Shown here in pieces: positions 23,449 through 33,047 of a DNA stretch of 58,404 bases. The stretch lies in the NCBI GenBank assembly GCA_003427395.1, contig BFEA01000674.1, positions 465,701 through 524,104 on the forward strand, given 5' to 3'. Within the stretch, counting starts at the first letter, position 1; the number at the start of each line of letters is the position of its first letter. The notes below the pieces were generated by a model that worked only from the letters and a program-made list of their open reading frames with translations, was not told the origin of the DNA and made no database searches. This DNA comes from Chara braunii (taxonomy: Eukaryota; Streptophyta; Charophyceae; Charales; Characeae). The translations under genes were made by a program, and so were the position numbers.

Positions 23449-23466
23449 TTGATGAGTCAGTGAAAC
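23449..23466 (+). ncRNA. Hammerhead-ribozyme-like core, copy 1
   Basis: TTGATGAGTCAGTGAAAC resembles the hammerhead core blocks CUGAUGA and GAAAC with only six bases between them, so helix II would be minimal. The first core C is T here. About 40 downstream bases (through TTTGTCATATCCCCTCC) are shared with copy 2, so the unit is repeated. Helix III and the cleavage site cannot be drawn convincingly; a decayed ribozyme or a chance core are both possible. Confidence 0.35.
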
Positions 23467-24446
23467 TCCGATGAGACAATTTGTCATATCCCCTCCTTTG
23501 TTTTCCAAACACGTGAAGTGGAAGAAGAAAAGATGAGCGAATAAAATAAAAAATGAAAGGACAGATAGGCAAAAAGACAAATAAACCAGAAAGACAAAAA
23601 ACGGTATCTTATTCGTCTTTGTTTGAGTGTTTTTTTTTTTTTTTTACACCGAACAAAAGATAAATATAAAAAAACAAAGACGCATTAAAATCATTGAATT
23701 TCTCAGTCTTCTTAACTTCTGCGCCTCTCACGTACAAGGCTTGTCACGTTGATGAAGTTCAGCTCGAGCTGCCCCTATCCCTGTATGCCATAACAACCCA
23801 CTTGCACGCTGTGGGAAACAAGCATATATATATCGTCACAAAGATATCAGAGCGCAAACGCGAAAAAAACAAGAAAAAAATCATTTTTTTTTCTTACTTA
23901 AAATTCCCTTTGTCCAAAACCTCTCGCGTACGAGGCTGCCCATGTGGATGTAGGTTGAGCGGCGCCTGCCCCTACCCCCGTGTGTTATATCGACCCACTC
24001 GCATACAACCAAAAGGCAAAGAGGCAAAGAAAAAGGAAGGGAATAACCAAAAATAACAAAACCAGAGGAAACGAACATAAACAAATCCTAGATCATAAGT
24101 CCTACATGCAAGCACCGTCCCCTCCGTCACAGGCCAAACGACGGGACGCGATCAACCAGGATATAAAAAAAAACTATGCCTGCAAGCAAGCAATCCCAAG
24201 TAACAAACCTTTCGTACTCGCCAGCAACTTTGTGTCAACTTCAACACCCCTTTGCGATTGTTAAAAAACTGGTATCGCTTTCATCTTTCTGATGGTTCGC
24301 TGGTCTAAACTAAAATACTTGAACACCACCAACGACAAAAAAAATATAAAAGACAATCCCATATGACGATTCCCATAGAAAAGCACCACCCCCTTACACA
24401 CAGGCCGAACAACGGGAAACAGCCACCTAGGATGCCAAAAGGATAA

Positions 24447-24449
<3 letters not shown>
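23467..24449. other. AT-rich interval between hammerhead-like repeats
   Basis: No protein domain was recognised. Similar phrases occur at about 23,700-23,820 and 23,900-24,010 (CTCRCGTACRAGGCT, then CCCTGTATGCCATAACAACC against CCGTGTGTTATATCGACC), so part of it is a diverged duplication of about 200 bp. Confidence 0.4.

Positions 24450-24502
<53 letters not shown>
24450..24502. repeat. (AT)n microsatellite
   Basis: About 53 bp of AT repeat, lying beside hammerhead-like copy 2 much as the TA repeat at 23,406 lies beside copy 1. Confidence 0.95.
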
Positions 24503-24504
<2 letters not shown>

Positions 24505-24588
24505 TCAAACAAAGCTGCCCGATAAACCATAGGCAGAGAGGGAGAAGAGGACAACAAAGGAAGGGCTATGACAAACTGTTTCATCAGA

Positions 24589-24606
24589 GTTTCACCGACT
24601 CATCAG
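24589..24606 (-). ncRNA. Hammerhead-ribozyme-like core, copy 2
   Basis: On the minus strand this reads CTGATGAGTCGGTGAAAC, with both hammerhead core blocks intact. It continues with ACTCTGATGAAACAG and TTTGTCATAGCCC, closely matching the downstream sequence of copy 1. It lies about 85 bp from an AT repeat. Confidence 0.4.
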
Positions 24607-24621
24607 GAGGCTGAACCTATA

Positions 24622-24694
24622 TATATATACATGCGATGACATATGCATACCGATAGGATACATATGTATGCATATGTCACCGCATGTATATATA
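24622..24694. repeat. 28-bp inverted repeat with 17-base loop
   Basis: The left arm 24,622-24,649 (TATATATACATGCGATGACA...) and right arm 24,667-24,694 are complementary at 27 of 28 positions. It could extrude as a cruciform or be the remains of a small foldback element. Confidence 0.85.
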
Positions 24695-24828
24695 AATGAC
24701 AACATATGTATCCTATTTATAACATAAATAGATATATATGTACATATACGTGTATACAGCTGCCTGATCACATCTATATGCATATCCCATATATAAAGAT
24801 ATATCTACAAATACTTTTATACAACTGC

Positions 24829-24846
24829 CTGATGAGTCGATGAAAC
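24829..24846 (+). ncRNA. Hammerhead-ribozyme-like core, copy 3
   Basis: CTGATGAGTCGATGAAAC, followed by ACTCCAACAAAACAA. Both core blocks are intact. Compared with copy 2 the base pairing partner inside helix II changes G to A, which keeps pairing with the opposite U. A truncated start (GCTGCCTGATCACA) is present near 24,759. Confidence 0.4.
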
Positions 24847-24849
24847 TCC

Positions 24850-25740
24850 AACAAAACAAATAGTACGCACAACCCCTAATAACCCCTATTTCTCCTTGTT
24901 TTCTGTACGCTCCACTACTATGAACTCACGATACAGACAATCTGTCACACGTCCCAATTTGTTGTCGTTTCCTCCATGACGGCTTTTTATGTCTCGCTCC
25001 AGCCGCTGCACAAAATTTCGAGCATCCTATGTTGTTGTACTTACTTTGGAATTGAACTCTCAAAATGCATTTCAAGAGCTGTCAAAACCTACTCTCGATT
25101 TGCACTCTTGAAAGTGTGTCCTACCTTTTCCAAGGATCGTGGGTTGTGCTCTGCAACATCGTAGTTTTTCAAGAGTCCACCTCGAGTCGAGGTGGACAAA
25201 CAAGCCATTTAGGTGCCAAGTAGTGCTCACCAATTTGGCGGGTTGCGCCTTCAAGAGTAGGTGCAGAGAAGATGGGATTTTCGACCATTTGGAGAGTCTG
25301 ATAGCCTCCCAATGGACTCCCAATTTTTTTCAAGAGTCTAGAGTAAAGAGGGAGACCCATATAGGGCCTAGTTTTGGTATGCACACCACACTACCTCTCA
25401 CAAACCTAACCCTCACAAACCTAAACAACCTAAGCCCACCACGACACTGATAGGTGTCAATGATTCAAGAGGCCCTCCCGAAACTCACTGAGGCAGCCTG
25501 TGGCAAAGTTGAGCAAACTCGATTTCGAGAGTGCTCTTGTCGGTCCTCCAAGACCTCTCGATTTGAAAAAGGGGTGAGATTAGGCATGCCTCGCGTACAA
25601 AAAAAATGAATTTTTTGTACGGGTGTCGTACTCCGTCGTACGGAGGTTGTGCTTCGTGTTGTACTACGTTGTACCCCACCCGCAACACCACTTTTGTCAA
25701 AAAAAAGGTTGTCAAAAAATTCTGAAAAAAATTATATGTG
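24850..25740. other. Gene-poor interval; recurrent TTTCAAGAGT motif and a perfect palindrome
   Basis: TTTCAAGAGT or close variants occur at about 25,070, 25,168, 25,250 and 25,328. A perfect 23-bp palindrome sits at 25,175-25,197. GTCGTAC-type words are clustered at 25,618-25,675. No protein domain was recognised. Confidence 0.4.
25175..25197. repeat. Perfect 23-bp palindrome
   Basis: GTCCACCTCGA, a central G, then TCGAGGTGGAC. Both 11-base arms are fully complementary. Confidence 0.9.
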
Positions 25741-25779
25741 ATGGAATCTATGTGACACCCACGGCCTAGGCTGCAGGAA

Positions 25780-26176
25780 CTTCGGCGGCCGAGAACTTTG
25801 GCCTACCTCGCGGCCTATTTTTTTGGTCAAAAATTTTCAGTGCAAAAAACAAAAAAATACGGGGTGGTAGGGTTTGCAAAACCTACAACCCGATATATTT
25901 TTTCCCCGGATCTGACTTCATTTACAATTAAAAAAAAATGACAACGAAAATCGGTTGAAAAGAAAAGGGAAAGGAAAAAAAAGGAAAAACAGGTTTTTTT
26001 TTTTCATTTTTTTTCACGAGTGGTATGAAGTTACACCCCCTATATTTTTTAATCTTTTTTTTGGGGTGTTTTTTTTTNTTTTTTTTGGGTTCTTGTTCGG
26101 CCCGAACGGCCGAACGTATCCCCAAGGGGTCCCATTCGTTCGGGCGTTCGCCCCGTCCCGAACGCCGGTTACCCTG
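25780..26176. mobile_element. 3' part of a GC-rich-ended TIR element
   Basis: The reverse complement of the right end starts CAGGGTAACCGGCGTTCGGG and contains GGGACCCCTTGGGGATACG, matching the right end of the element at 22,648-23,405. The internal hairpin at 25,861-25,891 is shared with two other elements. I could not place a left end, so this is either truncated or paired with a distant end. Confidence 0.5.
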
Positions 26177-26840
26177 ATAGCAAGCATATTGAAGCGTTGT
26201 CCGCTCCTGGTCTGGATATCTTTGTGCTAAGACAATTCATGGCAGACAGACAACTTGAAGATGCATACAGACTACTGCACCCCACCCAAAAAGCTTACAC
26301 CTGCCTATCATCGAGGGGCGAACACGGCCTGGCCAACTCATGAATAAATCTTATGCTTGTATCAAAAAATATGATGGGCCTCGTTACAACTGCGGAGATA
26401 ACAACAATCAGCCCGTGTAAGTCCTTTGACCATAGAATGAGAATGTTGGGACTGTCATTCCACAAACACATTCAGCGAGGGCCGGGGTTTTACAAATTTA
26501 ATGCCTCTTTGCTCCCCCTCTCCAGATTTAAAGACCTGGTTAATGATTTTTGGAAATATTGGCAAACCGAGAAACCCATCTCGGGGGAAAGGGTGAAATG
26601 GTTTAATGAGGGAGTGGCACAACTAAGGGAAAGAGCAAAAAAGTTCTCCATCCAACATGCAAGAGACCACAAGGCCTGCCTCGAAAGCCTCATGCAACAT
26701 TTAGAAGAATGCGGTGAAGAACTAATGAAGGATCCACTGCGCCACCCTTCTTATGATAAAATGCAAGAGGCCCGAGGCCACCTCTAGACGTATATCGAGC
26801 AACAGACGCAGGCATGGAGGGTGCAGGCCAAAATAAAAAT
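26177..26840 (+). pseudogene. LINE (non-LTR retrotransposon) ORF2 fragment, endonuclease end and linker
   Basis: The frame from 26,179 reads like the C-terminal half of an APE-type LINE endonuclease. LDIFVLRQFM, the block DAYRLLHPTQKAYT, a degraded SRID box just after an in-frame TGA (26,341-26,343), LMLVSKN and the final FDHRM (normally SDHR) are all in order. The linker towards RT follows (GPGFYKFNASLL, VKWFNEGVAQLRERAK, HPSYDKMQEARGHL) and stops at 26,787. In the intact family this enzyme nicks target DNA and primes reverse transcription. The catalytic N-terminus and the whole RT are absent, so it is dead. Confidence 0.7.
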
Positions 26841-26867
26841 AAAAAAACAGCACACAAGCGGTGTCGG

Positions 26868-27434
26868 TGCGAATACCCTTACAAGGGTATCCGCCCTGTT
26901 CTTTTTTGCAAGCGACAAAAAATAAGTTTGGTCTAAAGTTTAATATACCGCGCGAGGCGCGACTGTGTCTGTGGTTTACATTGACTGGACGATTGACTAC
27001 AGTAGAGAGTGTGTGGGCGCGCAGACTTAAGGCCCGCATGATTTCTTCTCTTGTTGATGATTGAGGAGCCGGCGCGGTTGCTGACTAAATTTTTTGTTCT
27101 GATTAAACTAGGATTAAATGATACCTTATTTTTTATTGATATATTTGACTGTGACTTGCACGTACGTACGGAGGACGACATCGACAACAGTATGGCTTTG
27201 AAACGTTTCAGTAGATTAGCGTGCTGCACGGTATATAGGTGTTCGCTAGTAAGAGGCTCAGCCTTGGGTTTAGCACCATTGGTTACAATGTGGGACTTTC
27301 AACAGGAAGATTCAGGGATCGAAACCGGCGGCGGCGAAGGAGCGTCGGAGCAGTGCAAAGAAGCCAAGGGGTTGAGGGCCCGGCGGGGCTATCCTCCTTG
27401 GTTTTGTCGTTAGCTCAGTCGGGGTGGTACTAGC
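26868..27434 (+). repeat. Dispersed repeat with tRNA-like pol III boxes, copy 1
   Basis: Matches 45,250-45,885 in reverse orientation. Shared landmarks in order: the hairpin GAATACCCTTACAAGGGTAT, CCGCCCTG, TTTTTGCAAG, GGGCGCGCA, a tRNA-like segment, and AAGGGGTTGAGGG. It lies directly after the LINE fragment and may have ended up there by insertion or by being the LINE's tail. Confidence 0.65.
27262..27330 (+). other. tRNA-like pol III promoter (A and B boxes) inside the repeat
   Basis: An A-box-like TAGCACCATTGG (about 27,270) and a B-box-like GGGATCGAAACC (about 27,315) are spaced as in a tRNA, with D-arm-like and anticodon-arm-like sequence between them. The acceptor arms do not pair, so this is a tRNA-derived promoter, as in SINEs, and not a functional tRNA gene. 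The copy near 45,360 keeps a better B box (GGTTCGAGGCC). Confidence 0.45.
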
Positions 27435-27632
27435 GTTTTTTTTTCCTCGCCGGTCGTTTTTTCCGACGATTAATTTTTTTCTTTATTTTATCCTGATTAT
27501 TTATTTATTTTTATGACTTAGGCATAACGCCGATTTTAGGGGTTGTCACGATAGTCAAGGACCTTGAAACACACACCTCCTTTGGTTAACTTGCAGATTC
27601 CTGTATGTTCAAGATGTTGGCGAAACTCCTCT

Positions 27633-27970
27633 ACCCTGTCCGACATGAAATACGAACCAAGGAAGTTAATGTGCATGCAAATTGGTGGGTCACTAATCCC
27701 ACGAGGCAGAGGGGACTTGGGTTGCAGAAACTTTCTGCAGCGGTGCCCGTTGCCTCCCCACAGTCCGCAGTGAGACTTTTGAGTGTGAGCATGCCCATTA
27801 GGGACCCGAAGGGTGGTTGGCTCTGCCCGAGCAGAGCAGGCCAGAGGAAACTCGATGAGGCACACAGTCGTACTAGCTTATAGTCGTTCGTCGGGTTTTG
27901 GCAAGGGGGCAAAAGACTAATCGAATCGTCTGGTAGCTGGCACCCTCCGGCGTTTTCCTAAGAAGTAAGT
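27633..27970 (+). pseudogene. 25S/28S rRNA-derived fragment, decayed
   Basis: Closely follows plant 25S rRNA across several conserved stretches in order: GAAATACGAACCAAGG, CATGCAAATTGG, GAGTGTGAGCATGCCC, GGGACCCGAAGG, AGCCAGAGGAAACTC-like (GCCAGAGGAAACTCGATGAG), AATCGTTCGTC-like (TAGTCGTTCGTCGG), AAAGACTAATCGAATCGTCT and GTAGCTGGCACCCTCCG. Many substitutions and indels rule out a working rRNA. It covers only an internal part of the large subunit RNA, so it is a dispersed pseudogene and not part of an rDNA array. Confidence 0.8.
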
Positions 27971-27992
27971 CGGGACTACTAGCCTACGCTAA

Positions 27993-28030
27993 GTCCTTCG
28001 GGACATCTGTAAAAATTGGAACGATACAAA
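27993..28030 (+). pseudogene. U6 snRNA 5' fragment
   Basis: GTCCTTCGGGACATCTG followed by AAAATTGGAACGATACA matches the first ~40 bases of U6 snRNA. It stops where U6 would continue with GAGAAGATTAGC. It lies only about 22 bases after the 25S fragment, in the same orientation. Confidence 0.75.
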
Positions 28031-28045
28031 AAGGGGGAACACTGT

Positions 28046-28340
28046 CTATCTGAGCCTAGTCCAAGGGGGAGGTCGGGTCCGAGTACAGTGTGTCAGGGAA
28101 AGGGGTAGAGTTGAGGTCACTGAGAACGATGTCACGACAATGTTGCCGAATGAACCGTCCGAAGGGACTGGGTATAGGAGGCGGAGACTCGTCAGGATCA
28201 GCCTAAGTAGCTGTTTGATTTCCTTTAAGGTTTTCGCCAAGATAGCGGGAGCCGTCAACCAGTCAACTGACTCATAACGACGGATCAACCGTTATCGAAT
28301 GATGCGCCAATTTCTGGGAGTCGGAAAGAAGAGAAAGACG
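28046..28340 (-). pseudogene. Gypsy RT/RNase H junction fragment (weak)
   Basis: Read on the minus strand, PRNWRIIR is followed by RRYESVDWLTAPAIL, an LTSLRLLYPVPSDGSF block and IVVTSFS. The order resembles the gypsy stretch that runs from the end of RT to the first Asp of RNase H, but several expected residues (including FLGL and the catalytic D) are missing. Treat as a probable, heavily decayed scrap. Confidence 0.35.
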
Positions 28341-29854
28341 GGAATCGAGGAAGCAGGAGGCAACGGGAGCGAGGAAGAGGACATTGCGGGCGCTAACATA
28401 ACGCAAAAGGCATGCAGTGAGAGAAGTCTGAATTTGGGCACGAAACTATGTCAGATGCGTGCGTGACAAGGACGGGGATGACGAAGAAGGAGAGAGAGCA
28501 GAGGGGGTTAGAGTTGTCTATCGCGCTCGATCCTTAATGGATTCAGGCGAGGAGAGAAGTGAGTCTGAGGTTTTTAGGGCAGGCGAATCTAAATCTGACG
28601 TTGGTTCTAGTAGTAGATTAATAAGTTAGGAGTTAGTGAGAAAAAGCATTGCGCGAAGATGGTGGATGGAAGGAATGGCAGGAGTGGAGATATGGAAATT
28701 TCACTTGATTCTCTGTTAAGTACCAGGCAGGGGTTTTCGACTATCGTGAGTTAGTTGGGCGTGCCAGATTCCTAGATAAGGCTTTGGTTGGACCAATATC
28801 AGTACTCTGGCTGTTTGCGGGGATGAAAAGCGACGTGAAGAAAGGAGCGAGGCCAACGAAAATAGAGAGGAAACAAGAATTTTGGTTGTCATAAGATCGG
28901 ATGATGTGTACGGGGAAGCCGAAGGGGAGAACGAGAGGAGTCGGTGCCTACTTGATTGCAGCAAGTTCGGCTGATGGTAGTTACCCCCGTAGTACATACT
29001 CTGGTATTGATAACTGCTCCGTCCGAAATCCGCATCTCGACGATGGTTTTCCTTCCGCTTATGACTGTTCGTCCCCATAGTGGCCAGAGGTATGACGAAT
29101 AGTCGAACACTCTAGGTGGTGTTTGAGGAATTGAAACGGTGGGGAGAAGGCTAGAGGGTAGAAGAGAGTAAAATAAAAGAGAAGGAGAATCGGAAGATAG
29201 AAAAGTAGTATAAAAAACTGTGCATGTACCTAGCTCGCGCAGTAGTCTAAGTGATGATACCTACGTATGTATTAACTGCTGTAGCTAGTGGGTAACGGTT
29301 GGAGCTGCACGGCATTCAGATAGCCAATTCAGCGACTGATCCAAGATACAACATTGTATTTTTGTTATCAGTCATAGAAAAGTACAATTGTTATTGGCTT
29401 TCAAGGTCGGAACCATTATTGCTCTTCGTTTGCTAGTCTTATATAGACATATTGCTCGACTTTCTCTTCCGTTACAATACTGCTCACCGGTTGTGGCAGT
29501 TGTCATATTTGTCGGGATAGAGCCAGCCGTCACAACTCGCATTTGCATGGGCAAGGGGGCTACTACAGGTGGTAAGGCTACTGTTGGCTTTCACATGATA
29601 TTAGTGTAAGCTCCACAGCAGGTACAGACCGATAAGAGTGTTGGTATCGTGCTTAGGCTGGCGGCAAACACGGTAGCAACATACAGTGGTTGCAGCCCAG
29701 GCTCAACTGTGCCCCATTGTAAACATTTAAGTTTATGAATGCTGGATATGACCTTGAGTCAAGAATAGTTTGCATCACGATTTGCTCAAGGACCTGCTAA
29801 TGAGACTGTAGGAAGATAGGGTTGTTACTGTCAAAACCAACGCTGTTGGTTGCA
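28341..29854. other. Gene-poor interval
   Basis: A 120-codon minus-strand frame (28,716-29,078) rich in Ser has no recognised motif. Nothing else here is supported. Confidence 0.35.
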
Positions 29855-31541
29855 AGGGCGGAATTTGTGTGTCTGAACAACGGGCAACGGGGCTGTTAAA
29901 ATCTGTTGAACCGCATTGAATCACCCTAGGGGCCCCCGTTAAATCCCGTTTAACAAAAAAAATGAAGGTCTCCCGTTGAATCCGAAAAAACGGGATGGGG
30001 GCGATGGGCCTCGAACATGTGGCCCTACGCGCCCCAACACTAAAAACAAGAAGAAAAAGAAAACAAATTGACCTCTATTAACAAGGTGGTGTGACAAAAA
30101 ATGCCCCTCCCTCCCGAAAATCGAATTGCAAGAGGGGAAAAAGTTGGGGCCACCCCATCCCCCAACACTGTGAGCACATGTGTGTGCATGTCCTTTTTTT
30201 TTTCTTTTTTTTTTTATACAAATGCTCCAATGTATTCGTCCAATTTCATTTCCGAAGGGCCCCTACAGATTAGCAAGGACCCCTCGTGGAGCAGAGATGT
30301 ACATTAGACTTGTAGACTGCTTGTGTGGGCCGATAATATATAGTCTGGATTCGAATTCAGGTCTGTGGCACTCTGTGCATTACAGTTATGGGTCACTAAT
30401 TCTCCGTTTTCTCGTTGTTCTTTTGTTTCTCGTTTTTCTTTTGTTTTCTCGTTTTTATTTTGTTTCTCATTTTTCTTTTGTTTTTTCTCGTTTTTCTTTC
30501 CTTAGGAATACGTGCAGTGGCCCTAAGGACCTCTACTCACCACATGCTAAAAGACCTTTCACGATTCAGACCCCAAATTCGGGTCTCAGGGTCAGAGGCC
30601 CTGGCCAAAAAAAGGCCGAGTTAGTCACATTCAGAAAGGTCATAGTCGGGTACCTTAGCAGTGCAGTCCAACAGGCACCCAACAAATAGTCACATCTTAT
30701 GGGCAAAAATCACGTTTTATAATAAAAAGTCATATTGAAGAGTCACAATCCACGAGTAAAGGGCAGTTCCACAGGCCAGATTCGTGTCCTAGTGGCAGGA
30801 GTGACAGTGCACAATCGAAATCATATGCCAAAATCGAAAAGTCATGAGTCAAAGGCCCAAGCAGCAGCAGACCAATGAAAATTCGGAAAGGTTCCAGGCC
30901 TTGACATTTGAAAGCAGACAGGCCATGGGCCTCTACTCACCACATGCACAGAAGACAAAACATATGGCGGCACATTATTCCACGTTCTAGCAGAAGATCC
31001 TCTTTTTTTTTTTTTTTTTTTTTTTGAAAGCCCAAGATGTTGTCGAAGCCAAAGACCAGGCCCGCGGTGATTGCTGGTACCAGCAGCCAATGGTTGTCCT
31101 GACAGGACAAGCCACCTACCCCACCCATCAACACATTATTACTCCCAGGGCACCCCCTGTCCCTACTATCCTACCTCAGTGTGACCAGCACTCAGGACCA
31201 TCACCCTAGCAGTATTGAGGGCAACTTGGACCAGACAGCGGTGACAAGCACCAAGGTTGGGCCAATCTCCCAGCCCTAATGGAAGTGGAAGCGGACGAAC
31301 CTTGCCGTACGGGAACTTCGGACGCCAGGCTCATGTAATCTTCTACAGGCCCAATTTAGACCCTGTCACGCAATCTTCTACAGACCCTAGAGCTAAGCCA
31401 TGCATGCGTAGACCCTGTCATGCACATTTGGTGAGTACTGCAGCCAAACCCGAAGAAATTTGCCCCTACATCCCCCAACCCCCATCCCCCAAAATTTGCC
31501 CCCACATCCCCCATCCCCGATCCCCCAACCCCCGCGGCCCC

Positions 31542-31587
31542 NNNNNNNNNNNNNNNNNNNNNNNNNNNNNNNNNNNNNNNNNNNNNN
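31542..31587. other. Assembly gap (46 N)
   Basis: Run of N immediately before a GT repeat. Confidence 0.98.
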
Positions 31588-31654
<67 letters not shown>

Positions 31655-31745
31655 TGTGTTTGTGTGTGTTGTGTGTGTGTGTTTGTGTGTGTTTATGTGT
31701 GTTGTGTGTCTGATTGACTGTGTGTGTGCGTGTCTGTGTGTGTGT
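31588..31745. repeat. (GT)n microsatellite
   Basis: A long GT repeat with occasional T, TTG and TCTGATTGAC interruptions. The matching position in the 12,458 element is a CA repeat with CAATCAATC interruptions. Confidence 0.95.
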
Positions 31746-32245
31746 GCGTGCCTCTTTTTCCTTTTTTTTATTTGTTTTTTATGGTTTTGATTTTTTTTTA
31801 AATACACGAAGTTTAAAAAAAAAAAATATATATATATATATATTGTTGTACATCTTTGAAAGATTTACAAACCTATATTTTTTATTTGTTTTTCTTTTTT
31901 TGTTTAAGCCCTTAAAAATCTCTGTGAAACCCCAAAAAAAAACACTCATTTCATTTTTGTTTTTGTTTGTTTTCATTGTGTTTACGTTTTTTATTTTTTT
32001 AAAAATATACCGAAACATCAAAAAATAAAAATACAAATATAGGGTTGTAGTCCTCGAAAAAACCTACAACCCCATACATATATATATATTTTAATTACGT
32101 TTAGACCAGGAAAAAAATCATTGCGGACCCCGTTTATTCGCGTCTAACGCACGTTTAAACGGGATTCGACGCGAATTCAACGCGCGATGAATAATTCAAT
32201 GCGGAACCCACGTTGAATCGAAAATCGGACACATAGGGCGGAATG

Positions 32246-33047
32246 CTGGTGAAGTGACATTTGGTCTACAACTGCCCTTTGATTGCTATTTTCGGAGGTT
32301 ACAACTTTGTGTCCTTGCTGCTGCGTGGCGGTCTGTGGGGTGTGGCAGTTGTGTTTCAACGTACCTTGCTATTGTGCAGCCCCACAGTACGGTGTGGAAT
32401 ACTGTGATGTATGTTTGAAGGGGTGGGCAACCATGCTAGCAGTGAACAAGCAGGAGGAGGCGGCAAGGCTGAGATGGGTTGTGTGGGTTGCTCCCACCTC
32501 AGAGCATGCACTCGCATACCGACCACCTGGTCAGACCTCCATGTAGCCATTGGCTTGTTTTAAGAGACTAAGTTCGGCTTGAAGAGTGTATTTGCACTGC
32601 AAAGTCGGTCGTTCGTGGGTCTCGTGCCGGGTTGGCGCTCCCAGCAGTATGTTTGATTCAAAAGATAAGAAACGAATGTTTGCATATGAACACTTTGCAC
32701 TGTGAAACTTTGGATGACCCACTAAACCAAAGTTGCAGGTGGTAGCATTGGTTACTGTGCTTATGCCTGTTGGTAGCTGTGTAATGATGGTCTGGACGTT
32801 GAGTAGAAGAGAGCGGCTGTGAGCAGCCATACCTACCTACTGGTAGAAGCACTGTCCACCTCATCAAACGAAATGCCTAGAGGCTGACTGCGGGTCTTTC
32901 GGTTTAGCGGTTAGCCGGTGAGTTGTTTTATTCCACTGAACAAACTAACTGCGGACGAAACAGCGAGGAGAAGAGTTGCAGGTTGAATACTTCCCTGTCG
33001 GCTGATTTAAAGGAAGCAGAGGAAGGGCCGAGCTTATAAAAGTGGAG
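32246..33047. other. Gene-poor interval before the old LTR copy
   Basis: No coding similarity was recognised. GAGCTTATAAAAGTGGAG just before 33,048 is purine-rich at its end and could be what remains of a polypurine tract. Confidence 0.3.

Larger units (their letters stand above)
29865..32235. mobile_element. TIR DNA transposon with 10-bp direct repeat at borders
   Basis: The borders are the perfect direct repeat AGGGCGGAAT at 29,855-29,864 and 32,236-32,245. The inside left end starts TTGTGTGTCTGAACAACG; the reverse complement of the right end starts ATGTGTCCGATTTTCG. Both subterminal regions then share CCGCATTGAAT and AATCCCGTTTAA in inverted orientation. It contains a 46-N gap, a GT repeat, AT-rich DNA and a hairpin at 32,042-32,073. 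No transposase was found, so it is non-autonomous. The target duplication could be the 8-bp core of the 10-bp repeat, which would fit hAT. Confidence 0.65.

Noticed and set aside
27405-27434. tRNA-like 5' half (TTAGCTCAGTCGGGGTGG)
   Set aside because: It has a good A box but is followed by a T run with no anticodon arm, T arm or acceptor partner. Not a tRNA gene.
28716-29078. 120-codon Ser-rich frame on the minus strand
   Set aside because: No motif, no neighbour support and no codon pattern distinguishing it from chance.
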